Source: Streptacidiphilus rugosus AM-16
GTDB taxonomy: Bacteria; Actinomycetota; Actinomycetes; Streptomycetales; Streptomycetaceae
Direction: 5' to 3'
NCBI RefSeq assembly: GCF_000744655.1
Contig: NZ_JQMJ01000001.1
Span: 434,001-498,000 of the forward strand
Length of the DNA: 64,000 bases
Part shown: positions 32,525-42,229 of the stretch, one piece after another
How the letters are laid out: each line of letters begins with the position of its first letter
Numbering within the stretch: the stretch's first letter is position 1
Notes under the pieces: model-generated
What the model saw: only the letters and a program-made list of their open reading frames with translations
The model's database searches: none
Told to the model about the DNA's origin: nothing
Program-made: the position numbers and the translations under genes

Positions 32525-34210
32525 TCAGGTGCTCCTGGCGCCGCTGCTGCGCCGCGCGGTCGTGCTACTGCGAATCGGCACCGGGAGGTCTACGTTGCGG
32601 TCACCCGGCGTGCCCGCCAAGGGGGTGCCTGGTACGCCCCACGGCACGTTGGCGGCGAGTTCGCGGTGGAGTGAGGCCAACCGGGCCCGCCCTTGTGCCA
32701 GGTTCGGGCTGAGCGGAGAGTCGTGGTCGACCATCGTGCACACCACAGACAGGGTCCCGTCGCCGTTGTCGACCAGTTCGACAAGTCGTGCCTGGGACGG
32801 CCAGCCCATGACCGAGCCTGTTGTCACCTCCCAGAAACCTCCATATCCGGCCGGGTCAGGCCGCGGCTGGACCTGGTTGATGTGCCGGTGGCCGTTGAGC
32901 CACACCACCACGTTCGGGAATCGATGAAGCAGTGCGACCAGCTCCCCTCCCTGGACCAGGGGTCGGGGCTCCTGAGCTCGGTCGGGCAGGGCGTGGCGGT
33001 CGGCAAAGGTGTCGGGACCGTGGTGGGACAGGATGACGACCGGCCGGTCCTCGTGGGAGCTGCGTGCCTCGCGACTGTCGCCCGCCCGGTAGCGGGAGTG
33101 CACCTCGATGAGCCGCTGCTCCAGCCAGTGCTCCTGTACCGCGTCCAGGACCCCGTCAGCGCCGCCTTGTGGGCAGGCCGTGTCGAGGCAGATCAGGCGT
33201 ACCCCGGAGGCAGGGTCGTCATACGCGTAGTAGGCCGAGCTGTCGCGGATGTTGTCGCTGGTGAAGCCGTGCCCATGCGGATGGCCGGCACCGAAGTGCG
33301 CTGTGACGAATTCGGCACGGGTGATGCCCCGCCGCGCGTCGTCCGGTGTGACAGGCAACTGCCGACCCGTCAAGAAGGCTTCCGGGCATCTGATGAACAT
33401 CTCCAGTGCCCGGTCCCGGTCCAGCTGCTCGGGCGGGTCGACGGGCTTGCGCCCCCCTACGAGGTACTCCAGCACGTGCCGGGTCTGCGCCCCGACACCT
33501 TGGACAAGCGCTTCGTGGTTGCCGTAACAGCCCAGCCAGGGGAACCCCAGACCGGGTGTGTCGAACTCGGTGAGCGCGTCGTCGAGCAAGCCGGGGTAGG
33601 AGGGGAAACCGTACTGCCCGGTCCACAGGTCAACACCGTGGGGACTTTCCCCCTCGGGCCGCCAGAAGATCTGGTCGGGCCAGTCGGTACTCTGCACTCC
33701 CTCGTAGGACGGACCGCCGGATCCCGGCCGGACACGGCCGCCGTCCATGAGGGCAAGGAACATTTGGAGCTCGTTCCACTGGGCGTTGTCGATCGCATCA
33801 CCCGTGATGACCGCCATGGTCAACGGGGTACCGGTGACCGGGCCGCCGTTCAGTTGGCGGAGGGTGCGCGCGAGGGCCTCCACGGCGTGCACGACCAGCG
33901 CCTCCTGCGGGCGTTGCACCGGCAGTAGGGCGGCGAATCGCGGATCGCCGAACTCGCGCTGGAAGAACTCGAACCGGGCGGGCGATTGAACGTCCGCGAT
34001 CTGGAGGTCGGTCATGTGGGCGAAGCAGAGCAAAGGTCGGCGGTCGGGAGGCGCGGGCGGCTGCCAGCGTGGACCGACCAGGTTGTTGCGCACCAGGTGG
34101 GGCTCGCCGGCGCGATGCTCCAACCACCGGTAGGGGAGCGCGGTTCCCCGGCGCAGGATCCGGCCGGGGCCGATGGTCTGGTCCAGAGTGGTGAGGGACG
34201 TTCCGCCCAT
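32525..34210 (-). CDS. Metallophosphoesterase (TIGR03767-like)
   Basis: A 561-residue calcineurin-fold phosphoesterase. Metal motifs in order: FAHMTDLQIAD, VITGDAIDN, CYGNHEALV, VILSHHG and WLNGHRHIN. Length and motif spacing recall the actinobacterial family TIGR03767, an assignment from memory. ATG 34210 follows GGAAGGTGAC. It ends the ABC-import operon, 65 bp after the ATPase stop, so it may hydrolyse an imported phosphoester or phosphonate-like compound, or a phosphodiester made inside the cell. I see no signal peptide. Confidence 0.8.
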   Translation of the reverse strand: MGGTSLTTLDQTIGPGRILRRGTALPYRWLEHRAGEPHLVRNNLVGPRWQPPAPPDRRPLLCFAHMTDLQIADVQSPARFEFFQREFGDPRFAALLPVQRPQEALVVHAVEALARTLRQLNGGPVTGTPLTMAVITGDAIDNAQWNELQMFLALMDGGRVRPGSGGPSYEGVQSTDWPDQIFWRPEGESPHGVDLWTGQYGFPSYPGLLDDALTEFDTPGLGFPWLGCYGNHEALVQGVGAQTRHVLEYLVGGRKPVDPPEQLDRDRALEMFIRCPEAFLTGRQLPVTPDDARRGITRAEFVTAHFGAGHPHGHGFTSDNIRDSSAYYAYDDPASGVRLICLDTACPQGGADGVLDAVQEHWLEQRLIEVHSRYRAGDSREARSSHEDRPVVILSHHGPDTFADRHALPDRAQEPRPLVQGGELVALLHRFPNVVVWLNGHRHINQVQPRPDPAGYGGFWEVTTGSVMGWPSQARLVELVDNGDGTLSVVCTMVDHDSPLSPNLAQGRARLASLHRELAANVPWGVPGTPLAGTPGDRNVDLPVPIRSSTTARRSSGARST

Positions 34211-34275
34211 GGCTGTCACCTTCCGACGAATCTGCTGAATCCTTTGAACCCGAGGCAGGCGTCCCGGGGGTCTGC

Positions 34276-35337
34276 CTATGCGCGGAAAACGAGCGGCGTG
34301 TCCGGTTCCAGCCGCAGTGACACCCGGGTGCCGGTGCCGTGCTGGTCTGCGGGCCAGGAGGGGATGTCCACCCGTACGGTCTGTTCCTCAGCCGATGGGT
34401 CCAGCCTTACACTCAGGCGGGTCACCGGGCCGAGGAAGCTGCGGGCGGTCACGGTGCCGGTCAGGCTCTCGTCCGGGGAGCCTTCGGTGGTGGCGATGGT
34501 GATCTCCTCGGGGCGGACGACCAGCTGTACCGGTGTGCCGGGGGCGAACTCGGCGGCTGCGGGTACGGGCATGCGATGCCCTCGCACCACCACGTGGGCA
34601 CCCTCGGTGACGGCCGGCAACAAGTTGTTGGCTCCGACGAACTGGGCCACGAACGAGGTCGCCGGTTCTCGATAGATCGTCGAGGGGGCTGCCAGCTGTT
34701 CCAGCCTGCCGGCCGCCATCACCCCCACCCGCTCGGAGATGGAGAGGGCCTCTTCCTGATTGTGCGTCACGAACAAGGTCGTGGTCCCCAATTCGGTCTG
34801 GATGCGGCGGATCTCCTCGCGCAGCGCGACGCGGACGTTGGCGTCGAGCGCGGACAACGGCTCGTCCAGCAGCAGGATCTTCGGAGCCACGGCGAGCGCG
34901 CGGGCCAGCGCCACGCGCTGTTGCTGGCCGCCGGAGAGCTGGTTGGGGTAGCGTCCGGGCTGGGCTGCTAGCCCCACAAGTTCGAGGAGTTCCAGAGCCC
35001 GAGCGCGGCGGCGGGAGGGGCGCTGGCCGCGCACCCGGAGCCCGAATTCGACGTTTCCCAGGGCCGTCATGTTGGGGAAGAGGCTGTAGCTCTGGAAGAC
35101 CATGCCCATGTCCCGCTTGTTCGGCGCTGTGCGGGTGATGTCCGCGCCGTTCAGGACGACCTGCCCGCTGTCGGCGGTCTCGAATCCGGCGATGATACGC
35201 AAGGTGGTGGTCTTGCCACAGCCGCTCGGGCCGAGCAGGCTGACGAACTCGCCCTCGGCGAGGGCCAGGTCCAGGCCTGCCAAGGCGCTGGTCCCGCCGA
35301 ACGACTTGTGGATCGCGTGGAGCTCAAGGTGACCCAT
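34276..35337 (-). CDS. ABC importer ATP-binding protein (PotA/FbpC type)
   Basis: A 353-residue ATPase. Walker A is LGPSGCGKTTTLRIIAG, the signature LSGGQQQRVALARAL, Walker B KILLLDEPLSALDANV, and the switch His is in FVTHNQEEA. The C-terminal ~110 residues form a TOBE domain (LVVRPEEITIATTEG). Such subunits power uptake of polyamines, ferric iron, sulfate or 2-aminoethylphosphonate. The chosen ATG 35337 has AGGAGG nine bases upstream; it overlaps the end of the permease gene in another frame. One ATPase serves two permeases and one binding protein here. Confidence 0.88.
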   Translation of the reverse strand: MGHLELHAIHKSFGGTSALAGLDLALAEGEFVSLLGPSGCGKTTTLRIIAGFETADSGQVVLNGADITRTAPNKRDMGMVFQSYSLFPNMTALGNVEFGLRVRGQRPSRRRARALELLELVGLAAQPGRYPNQLSGGQQQRVALARALAVAPKILLLDEPLSALDANVRVALREEIRRIQTELGTTTLFVTHNQEEALSISERVGVMAAGRLEQLAAPSTIYREPATSFVAQFVGANNLLPAVTEGAHVVVRGHRMPVPAAAEFAPGTPVQLVVRPEEITIATTEGSPDESLTGTVTARSFLGPVTRLSVRLDPSAEEQTVRVDIPSWPADQHGTGTRVSLRLEPDTPLVFRA

Positions 35338-36184
35338 CGCTGACACCCTCCTTGGTGCGGTGTCCGGCGAAAGAGATCGCCAGCAGCAGGGTGAAGGCGA
35401 ACAGAATTGCCGCGAGGGACACTGCGACGGACAGCTCGGCGTCGGTCTGGCCGAGCATGTTGATCTCGACCTGCAGGTTGGTGAAGTTCAGCAGCGAGGC
35501 AAGGGTGAACTCGCCGAGGACCAGCGCGACCGCGAGGAACGACGCTCCGACCAGGCCACCGCGGATATTGGGAACCACAACCCGCAGCAGCACCGTCACC
35601 CCGGAGGCCCCCAGGCTACGAGCGGCGTCAGTCAGCGTCCGAAGGTCGATCGCGGCCAGGCCCGTGTCGATGGCCCTGTAGCTGAACGGGAGAACCAGCA
35701 CGATATCGATGAAGGCGAGAGTGAGCGGCGAGTCGCCCAGCAATTGGGCCACCCTGGTGTAGATCGGGGCGATGCCGATGACCAGGACGATGGCGGGGAT
35801 CATCAGCGGCAGCAGGCACAGGAACTCCAAGAGTCGCTGGAGCCGGGGGAGTCGCAGACGGACCCAGACGAGTGTGGGTGTCAGCAACACCAGCATTCCG
35901 GCCACGGTGAGCCCTGCGAGGGACAGCGACGTGGTGGCTGCGGAGATCAGTTCGGGGGTGTCGCCGATCGCGGCCCAGGCTCTGAAGTCGTGTCTGCCGT
36001 TTTCCTCACGGGTGCTGAATTCCACCATGGCGGCCAGCGGGAGCAGGAAGAACGCGCCTAGCGGAAGCAGGATCGCCCAGCGCAGCAGTGTCCGGCCCGG
36101 CAGGCCGCGCCGTTTGCCGGCGTGCGGGGGCACGGCTCCGGCTGCGGTGAGTGGCGCTGGGTTCAGGTCCGGCGGTCCGGTCAT
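35324..36184 (-). CDS. ABC importer permease 2
   Basis: A 286-residue inner-membrane protein with about six transmembrane helices (first LLRWAILLPLGAFFLLPLA). The cytoplasmic EAA-like loop reads TDAARSLGASGVTVLLRVVV. The ATG overlaps the stop of permease 1 (ATGA), indicating translational coupling. It forms a heterodimeric channel with permease 1. Confidence 0.87.
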   Translation of the reverse strand: MTGPPDLNPAPLTAAGAVPPHAGKRRGLPGRTLLRWAILLPLGAFFLLPLAAMVEFSTREENGRHDFRAWAAIGDTPELISAATTSLSLAGLTVAGMLVLLTPTLVWVRLRLPRLQRLLEFLCLLPLMIPAIVLVIGIAPIYTRVAQLLGDSPLTLAFIDIVLVLPFSYRAIDTGLAAIDLRTLTDAARSLGASGVTVLLRVVVPNIRGGLVGASFLAVALVLGEFTLASLLNFTNLQVEINMLGQTDAELSVAVSLAAILFAFTLLLAISFAGHRTKEGVSDGSP

Positions 36185-37101
36185 CGCAGCCACCGCGAGG
36201 CGCGGCGCAGCAGCAGTCCGTACAGCCCCATCACCACGGTCACCACCACGATCATGGTGCAGCCGAGTGCTTTACCCACGTTTTCCTGGCCGAGCACCAC
36301 CTCACTGGTAAGGAAAGCCCGGATCTCCAGAGGGACAATCGGGTTCCCCTGGGACACCAGGGCGGCGGCGGTCGCGTACGCGGAGAAGGCGTTGGCGAAC
36401 AGCAGGAGCCCGCTGCCCAGGAAGGAGGGGGCCAGGATCGGGCCCGCCACGTGGCGCCAGTAGTGCCAGGGCGTGCCTCCCAGGCTGGCGGCGGCCTCGC
36501 GCCACTGCGGGCGCAGGCCGTCCAGGGCGGGAAGGAAGACGATCACCATGAGGGGGATCTGGAAGTAGGAGTAGATGAAGATCAGCCCCGGGATGTCGTA
36601 GAGCCATACCCCTCCGGAGTAGATGTCGATGTTCAGGTTGTCCCGGAGGAACTGCGTGACCAGTCCCGTGATGCCGAAGGTCGCGATGAATGCGAAGGCC
36701 AGCGTGACACCCCCGAACTGAGCCAGGACGCCGCAGGCGGAATTCACCCCCCGGCGCAGCACACCGTCCGGTCTCGCGGTGGAGACCGCCCACGCCAGCA
36801 ATGAGCCCAGCACCATGCCGATCACCGCGGATGCAGCCGACAGTTCGATAGTGCGGACGAACGCCTCCCGGTACACGCCCTGGGTCACGACGCGGAGGTT
36901 GTCCAGGGAGGGCCGTCCAGCGTTGTCCTCGAACGAGCCGACGACGACGATCAGGGTGGGGTAGATCAGAAAGACGCCGACGTAGGCCAGGAAGGGGAGA
37001 ACGCCCAGGTAGGCGGTGAGGGCGGGCAGTCGGCTCCTCAGAGAGTGCGTTGGGCGCTGCGGGGCTCCTTCGGGCCCGGCGGGAGAAGCTGAGGCTGCCA
37101 T
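36181..37101 (-). CDS. ABC importer permease 1
   Basis: A 306-residue permease. An N-terminal cytoplasmic tail precedes the first helix (LTAYLGVLPFLAYVGVFLIY). The EAA-like loop is WREAAASLGGTPWHYWRHVA. The ATG lies five bases after the stop of the binding-protein gene, so the operon order is binding protein, permease 1, permease 2, ATPase, phosphoesterase. This is the layout of the iron/polyamine/phosphonate import class. Confidence 0.87.
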   Translation of the reverse strand: MAASASPAGPEGAPQRPTHSLRSRLPALTAYLGVLPFLAYVGVFLIYPTLIVVVGSFEDNAGRPSLDNLRVVTQGVYREAFVRTIELSAASAVIGMVLGSLLAWAVSTARPDGVLRRGVNSACGVLAQFGGVTLAFAFIATFGITGLVTQFLRDNLNIDIYSGGVWLYDIPGLIFIYSYFQIPLMVIVFLPALDGLRPQWREAAASLGGTPWHYWRHVAGPILAPSFLGSGLLLFANAFSAYATAAALVSQGNPIVPLEIRAFLTSEVVLGQENVGKALGCTMIVVVTVVMGLYGLLLRRASRWLR

Positions 37102-37106
37102 GTGGG

Positions 37107-38231
37107 TCACCCGATGGCGCTTGCCCAGTGCTTCGAGAGGTACTCCGAGGCCGCGGCCAGCTGCTGCGGTGTCAGGAAGACCGGAGTTCCGGCGCGGGGC
37201 GGAAGTTTGGCCAGAGCAGCCATATCGAGCGTTCCGGCCTTCTGCATCGTGTCGGCGCGGACCGGGCGGGCGAAGCCCTCCAGGAAGCTGTTCTGGCCCT
37301 CGTCGGAGAAGAGGTACTCCTGCCACAGTCGGGCTGCGGCCGGGTGCACAGCGTTCTTGTTGATCGCCTGGGCGTAGTACGAGCCGACGACTGCGTTCTT
37401 GGGGACGACGACCTTCCAGTCGATCTTGCCGGCGAACTGGGCGGTCGTCGCGGCGTTCAGGTAGTCCCAGTTGAACACGACCGGCGTCTGGCCGCTCTCG
37501 ATGGTCGCGGGAGTCGGAGTGATCGGCAGGAAGTTTCCCTCCTTGTGCAGGGTGGCGAAGAAATTCACGCCAGGTGCGATGTTGTCCGGGGAGCCGCCGC
37601 TTCCCAACGACGCGGCCACGACGCCGTAGAAGCCGGCGGCGGCCTGGGTCGGGTCACCCTCGAGCGTGACCTTGCCCCGGTAGGCGGGTTTCAGCAGATC
37701 CTGCACTGATGTGGGTGCGGGTACCTTCGCGGCGTCGTAGCCGATAGACATGTAGCCGCCGTAATCGCTGGTCCACAGCCCACTCGGGTCCTTGAGCTGC
37801 GAGGGGATGCCCTGCCACGTCTGTACCTGGTATGGGGCGAACATGCCGGTATTGGCCAGCACCACGTTCTGGCCGAGGTCGAAGACGTCGGGCGCACGGT
37901 CGGTGCCCGCCAGCTGCTTGGCTGTGTTGATCTCCTGCTGGCTGGAGGCATCGGGCTGACTCGACACGACCTGGATGCCGTACTTTTTCTGGAAGTCATT
38001 GATGATCTTGCCGTAATTGGCCCAGTTGGGGGGCAGTGCGATGACGTTGATCTTGCCCTCCTTCTTCGCCGCGGCCACCAACGCGTCCATGCCACCGAAC
38101 GCTGCCGCCGATGTCGCGGCAGGCTTGCCGGAGCCGGTCCCCCCTGAGGGGTGCGAGCTGCTGCAGGCACCCGCCAGCATCAGCGCGCAGCAGGTGATGC
38201 TGGTGATCAGGGTGGTATGTCTCAACGGCAC
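37107..38231 (-). CDS. ABC importer substrate-binding lipoprotein
   Basis: A 374-residue extracytoplasmic binding protein. GTG 38231 follows GAGGAGG and opens a lipoprotein signal, VPLRHTTLITSITCCALMLA, ending LAGAC with Cys as the lipidated residue. A Ser/Gly/Thr linker follows, then a two-lobe body (LVAAAKKEGKINVIALPPNW; AAAKVPAPTSVQDLLKPAYR) typical of type II ferric/polyamine/phosphonate binding proteins. The ligand is not predictable; the adjacent phosphoesterase hints at a phosphorus compound (inference). Rich in Gln/Asn, as in many exported actinomycete lipoproteins. Confidence 0.87.
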   Translation of the reverse strand: MPLRHTTLITSITCCALMLAGACSSSHPSGGTGSGKPAATSAAAFGGMDALVAAAKKEGKINVIALPPNWANYGKIINDFQKKYGIQVVSSQPDASSQQEINTAKQLAGTDRAPDVFDLGQNVVLANTGMFAPYQVQTWQGIPSQLKDPSGLWTSDYGGYMSIGYDAAKVPAPTSVQDLLKPAYRGKVTLEGDPTQAAAGFYGVVAASLGSGGSPDNIAPGVNFFATLHKEGNFLPITPTPATIESGQTPVVFNWDYLNAATTAQFAGKIDWKVVVPKNAVVGSYYAQAINKNAVHPAAARLWQEYLFSDEGQNSFLEGFARPVRADTMQKAGTLDMAALAKLPPRAGTPVFLTPQQLAAASEYLSKHWASAIG

Positions 38232-38283
38232 GGCCGACCTCCTCGCCTGCATGACGGGCCCGGCGGTCGGGCACGGATGGGCC

Positions 38284-38313
38284 GCTGCCGCACGGCCTTC
38301 GCCGTGCGGCAGC
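38284..38313 (-). terminator. Terminator after the FHA-ABC gene
   Basis: A perfect 13-bp stem, GCTGCCGCACGGC with GCCGTGCGGCAGC, and a 4-base loop, 158 bp after the exporter stop and just before the importer operon. It could also lie in the importer leader. Confidence 0.6.
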
Positions 38314-38470
38314 CCGCGTTCTCGGCCCTGCCTGCAGCAGTACACAGTTCCAGAGCTTCAGTCTGCCGCCGTCTGCATGCCTTCTGCGAGCGGCGCGCGG
38401 CAGGGCGACTTCTGTCACCCGATCGGAGGAGGGGTGCGGGTTCCGGCTCGAGGCGCTGCCGGAGGCAAGA

Positions 38471-40942
38471 TCAGCCTTGGCGCATGATCTCGGGTTCGTG
38501 ACGGCGCTGGAGCCGCAGGATCACCAGGGTCAACACGACGCAGAAGGTGAGCAGAACTCCGCAGTTCAACAGGAAGACGGGCGCGGAGTGGGCCCACAAC
38601 GCGTCGAGCGGCGCCTCGACCCCGGTTTGGGAGAAGAAAGGGGACAGATGGGCGAGATCCACGGGATCGCCCGCGGCTGCGACTCCCCATCGGGCGGGCA
38701 TCAGCCAGGCGACCTGCTCCAGGACGGGTCTGCCGTTCAGCCGGAAGATCGCGCCAGTGAAGACGATCTGGACGACGGCGAACATGACCAGCAGCGGCAT
38801 CGTCTTCTCAGCGGTTTTGACCAGAGCCGAGATGGCAAGGCCGACCAACATCGAGACGAAGCCGAGCAGGACCACCCCGGTGGCCATTTCCACGGCGGGT
38901 TGCCTCGCGAGGACGAGGCCCGTGCCGGGCAGCTTGCGGACGCTGAACGCGACGTACGAGATCAGCACCCCCTGGACGAGACTGATGACGCCGAGCACGA
39001 GGACCTTCGACATGAGGTAGGCCGAGCGGGACAGACCCGCCGCACGTTCGCGTTCGTAGATCGCGCGTTCCTTGATCAGCTCGCGGACGGAATTGGCTGA
39101 TCCGGACAGGCAGGCGCCGAATGCGACCACCATGAGGATCAGCCCGGCGAAGTCGTTGCGGCCCCAACCGGGGCAGGCAGTCAGCCCGCACCCGTAGTCG
39201 GGGATCACCGTCGACACCCCGCCGAGGACCAGAGGCAGGAACAGAGACAACGCCATGAAGCCCCGGTCGGAGGCGATCACCGAGAGGTAGCGGCGGGTCA
39301 GGGTGCTCAGCTGGGAGCTCCACCGCTGCGGCCGCGCCGGGCTGAGCCGGAGGGAGGAGGCTTCCGGCACCGTGGGCGTCGAGGTGTCCGCGCCTGCGCA
39401 GTACAGCCGGTAATGGGCGGAGGCGCGGTATCGTCCCGCCCAGTCGAAGTCCCGGTGGCTCTCGAACTCCTGGAAGACATCGGCCCATGTCGAATAGCCG
39501 AAGTAGTCCAGAGCCTCCCCCGGCGGGCCGAAGTAGGCCAGCGAACCGCCCGGCGCCATGACCAGCAGGTAATCGCACATGGAGAGTTCGGCCACCGAGT
39601 GGGTGACCACGAGGACGGTTCGCCCGTCGTCAGCGAGACCGCGCAGGGTCTGCATGACCTCACGGTCCATGCCCGGGTCGAGCCCGGAGGTGGGCTCGTC
39701 GAGGACGAGCAGCGACGGCTTGGTGAGGAGTTCCAGGGCCACTGAAACCCGCTTCCGCTGGCCGCCCGAAAGCTGGGCGATGCGGTGGTCCGCGCGGTCG
39801 TCCAGACGCAGGTCGCGAAGAACCTGCTCGATCCGGCGTGTCCTTTCCGCCCGCCGCGTGCCGCGCGGAAAGCGCAGCCGGGCCGCATAGGCGAGGGCCT
39901 TCCGGACGGTCAATTCCTTGTGCAGGATCTCGGACTGCGGCACCACGCCGATGCGCTGTCGCAGCTCGGCGAAATCCTGATACAGGTCCACCCCCTCGTA
40001 CACCACGCTCCCTTGGTCGGCGGGGTGATAGCCGGTCAGGGCTCGCATCAAGGTCGACTTGCCGGAACCCGAGGGGCCGATGATCGCCGTCAGCGTCCTG
40101 CAGGGCACGGAGAAGCTGACGTCATTGAGTCGCCCTCTTCTGCCGTGTTTCTGCTTGGCGCCCACTGTCAGCCGATGGGCCGAGAAGGCGGCCAGGCCCT
40201 CGTCGGTCGCGTGCTGCAGAGCGTCACCGGCCAGCACGAAGGAGGAGCGGCCGATCGTCAGGCGGTCCTGAAGGCCCATCGGTTCGACGCCCACTGGCCG
40301 CCCGTTGAGGTGTGTGCCCGCATGGCTGCCCAGATCGGCGACTTCCCACCCGCCGTCGGGCAGGCGGCGCAGCTCGGCATGATGGGCGGAGACCCGGCGG
40401 TCGGCGAGCACGATGTCGTTGTCCGACGCGCGGCCGATGCGGAGCGAGCCCGTGCCGGGGGAGAGTTCGTGGACCGTCCGGCGGTGGCCTTCCCCGGTGG
40501 CCCTCCCGGACGGTCGTCCGCCACGGAGTTGCGGCGGGACGTCAGCCGGCGGACCCTCCCAGGGACGTGCCGCCGTCGCCGTGGGGACGGCGGGCTCGTG
40601 AGCAGTCGCAGCGGGGTCATGGGGGAGCACCGCCACGGTCGGGACGCCGGCCGGGATCGCGAAGTCGAGGCGGGGGCCGTCGTGGGGATTGCCCAGGGTC
40701 ACCCAGGCGCCGGGATACAGGTGGACGTGCCAGGACCGGATTCCTTGGGCGAAGGTGCCGTTCGTGGAACCGGGGTCCTCCAGCCCCCAGTAGGAGCCGT
40801 TGAAACCGATGGTGGCGTGGTGCCAGGACACCCTGGTGTCCCCGAGCGGCAGGTCACAGAAGGGGTCGCGTCCGATGACGTAACGCCGGTCCGGCTCGAG
40901 CAGCATGTAGTGGCCGCCGATGTGTAGTACGAGGTGTTGCAA
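38471..40942 (-). CDS. FHA-domain ABC exporter (Rv1747-like)
   Basis: About 823 residues. FHA1 is YVIGRDPFCDLPLGDTRVSW ... DPGSTNGTF and FHA2 is LRIGRASDNDIVLADRRVSA ... NGRPVG; both phosphothreonine-binding cores are intact. The ATPase follows: IGPSGSGKSTLMRALTG, LSGGQRKRVSVALELL, LLVLDEPTSGLDPG. A C-terminal six-helix ABC-2 permease contains EQVAWLMPARWGVAAAG. The order FHA-FHA-NBD-TMD is that of mycobacterial Rv1747, controlled by Ser/Thr kinases. The start is uncertain: the frame opens to ATG 41212, but that stretch is not protein-like; TTG 40942 is a guess placed just before FHA1. Confidence 0.82.
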   Translation of the reverse strand: MQHLVLHIGGHYMLLEPDRRYVIGRDPFCDLPLGDTRVSWHHATIGFNGSYWGLEDPGSTNGTFAQGIRSWHVHLYPGAWVTLGNPHDGPRLDFAIPAGVPTVAVLPHDPAATAHEPAVPTATAARPWEGPPADVPPQLRGGRPSGRATGEGHRRTVHELSPGTGSLRIGRASDNDIVLADRRVSAHHAELRRLPDGGWEVADLGSHAGTHLNGRPVGVEPMGLQDRLTIGRSSFVLAGDALQHATDEGLAAFSAHRLTVGAKQKHGRRGRLNDVSFSVPCRTLTAIIGPSGSGKSTLMRALTGYHPADQGSVVYEGVDLYQDFAELRQRIGVVPQSEILHKELTVRKALAYAARLRFPRGTRRAERTRRIEQVLRDLRLDDRADHRIAQLSGGQRKRVSVALELLTKPSLLVLDEPTSGLDPGMDREVMQTLRGLADDGRTVLVVTHSVAELSMCDYLLVMAPGGSLAYFGPPGEALDYFGYSTWADVFQEFESHRDFDWAGRYRASAHYRLYCAGADTSTPTVPEASSLRLSPARPQRWSSQLSTLTRRYLSVIASDRGFMALSLFLPLVLGGVSTVIPDYGCGLTACPGWGRNDFAGLILMVVAFGACLSGSANSVRELIKERAIYERERAAGLSRSAYLMSKVLVLGVISLVQGVLISYVAFSVRKLPGTGLVLARQPAVEMATGVVLLGFVSMLVGLAISALVKTAEKTMPLLVMFAVVQIVFTGAIFRLNGRPVLEQVAWLMPARWGVAAAGDPVDLAHLSPFFSQTGVEAPLDALWAHSAPVFLLNCGVLLTFCVVLTLVILRLQRRHEPEIMRQG

Positions 40943-41274
40943 CTGTCCCTGCTCGATTCCGACGCTCGGCGAGTGCCTCCCCAGGAGGATAGGCAGAAGA
41001 GGCTGTCGGAAATCGTCGGTCGTCGCCCCTTCATGCTTTCTTATGGCAGTCAACAGCAGCCACGCAGGCTGAGCGGGCACCTCGCCATGGAATGCCGGGC
41101 CGAATGCGCGGCTGGGCAGGTAGACGCCCTGTCGGCCGGGGTTTCGCTTCGCGGCGCATGAGCCGTTTCTTAGGGCCTGCGAAAGTACATGCTTTTGCGG
41201 CCTTTCCTGCATCCCGATTCCCTAGGCTCACGCCCAATCCACGGCGCTCGCGCAAGAACGTCGATGCCGTGGGT

Positions 41275-42072
41275 ATGACCCCGCTCCGCCGCCACACCGC
41301 CTCAACCGCTCCCCGGCCTTCCCGTGCCCGCGCGACCCGGACCGCCGGGGCGGTGACTCTGGCCGCCGTGCTGGCCACCGGCCTGACTGCATGTCAGCCA
41401 CACGGTCCCGCGCCGACGAGCGCTGGGACGACCGGGCCAATAGCCGGCACTGCCGCGTCGGCCACGCCGTCGACGGGTTCCGGCTCCGGCGCCACGGGTG
41501 CGACGCCGTCGTCGGAGGGCAGGCCCACGTCCACAGGTAAGCCCGTCTCGACGGGGAAGCCCAGCTCCACCCCCGGCGGCGCCTCCCACGGCGGCGGTAC
41601 CCAGGGCTCCCAGCCCCCGGCGTCCACGGGCGGCGGATCGGTTGCCGGAGGGAGTGCGGTCACCCAGGTCCTGGCTCTGATCAACCGTGCGCGTGCGACT
41701 CAGGGCCTCGCCCCATACACGCTGACGACTCAGCTCAACAAGAGCGCCGCGGCCCATGACAGGACCATGGCCGCCGGCTGTGGACTGTCGCACCAGTGTG
41801 CCGGCGAGTCCGCACTCGGGGCGCGAGAGACTGCCGCGGGCGTCGCCTGGACCGCCTGCGGAGAGAACATCGGCCAGGGCGGCCCGGTCTCGACCGCTGC
41901 CGCTGCCGAGGCAGCCATGGCGGTTCAGCTGACCCAGGCCATGCTGGACGAGAAGCCGCCGAACGACGGTCACCGCCGGAACATCCTGAGCAGCCAGTTC
42001 AAGCACATCGGCATCGCCGTGATGCGGGACAGATCCGGCACGATCTGGCTCACACAGGACTTCTCCAACTGA
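41275..42072 (+). CDS. CAP (SCP/PR-1)-domain lipoprotein
   Basis: A 265-residue secreted protein. A signal peptide with lipobox LTAC (ATGLTACQ) is followed by a ~95-residue Ser/Thr/Gly/Pro linker, then a CAP domain from about residue 125: VLALINRARATQGLAPYTLT, SAAAHDRTMAAGCGLSHQC, ACGENIGQG and DGHRRNILSSQFKHIGIAV. Two of the four canonical His/Glu residues are evident (HRRNIL, GENIG). CAP proteins in bacteria are extracellular with mostly unknown roles. ATG 41275 opens the signal; the frame extends upstream without a better start. It is followed by two further lipoprotein genes. Confidence 0.85.
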   Translation: MTPLRRHTASTAPRPSRARATRTAGAVTLAAVLATGLTACQPHGPAPTSAGTTGPIAGTAASATPSTGSGSGATGATPSSEGRPTSTGKPVSTGKPSSTPGGASHGGGTQGSQPPASTGGGSVAGGSAVTQVLALINRARATQGLAPYTLTTQLNKSAAAHDRTMAAGCGLSHQCAGESALGARETAAGVAWTACGENIGQGGPVSTAAAAEAAMAVQLTQAMLDEKPPNDGHRRNILSSQFKHIGIAVMRDRSGTIWLTQDFSN

Positions 42073-42229
42073 GCCGAGCACAGCAGGAACCATGCGGCCC
42101 CCCAGCGGCGACGCCCCTGCTCGCCGCTCCCGCCCCGGCCCACCGGCTGCTCCAGCAGCCATCTCTCACCAGTACTGACACTCCCGATGCGCCCGCCCGC
42201 TGCGGGCCTCCTGACAACTTTGAGGTGAC

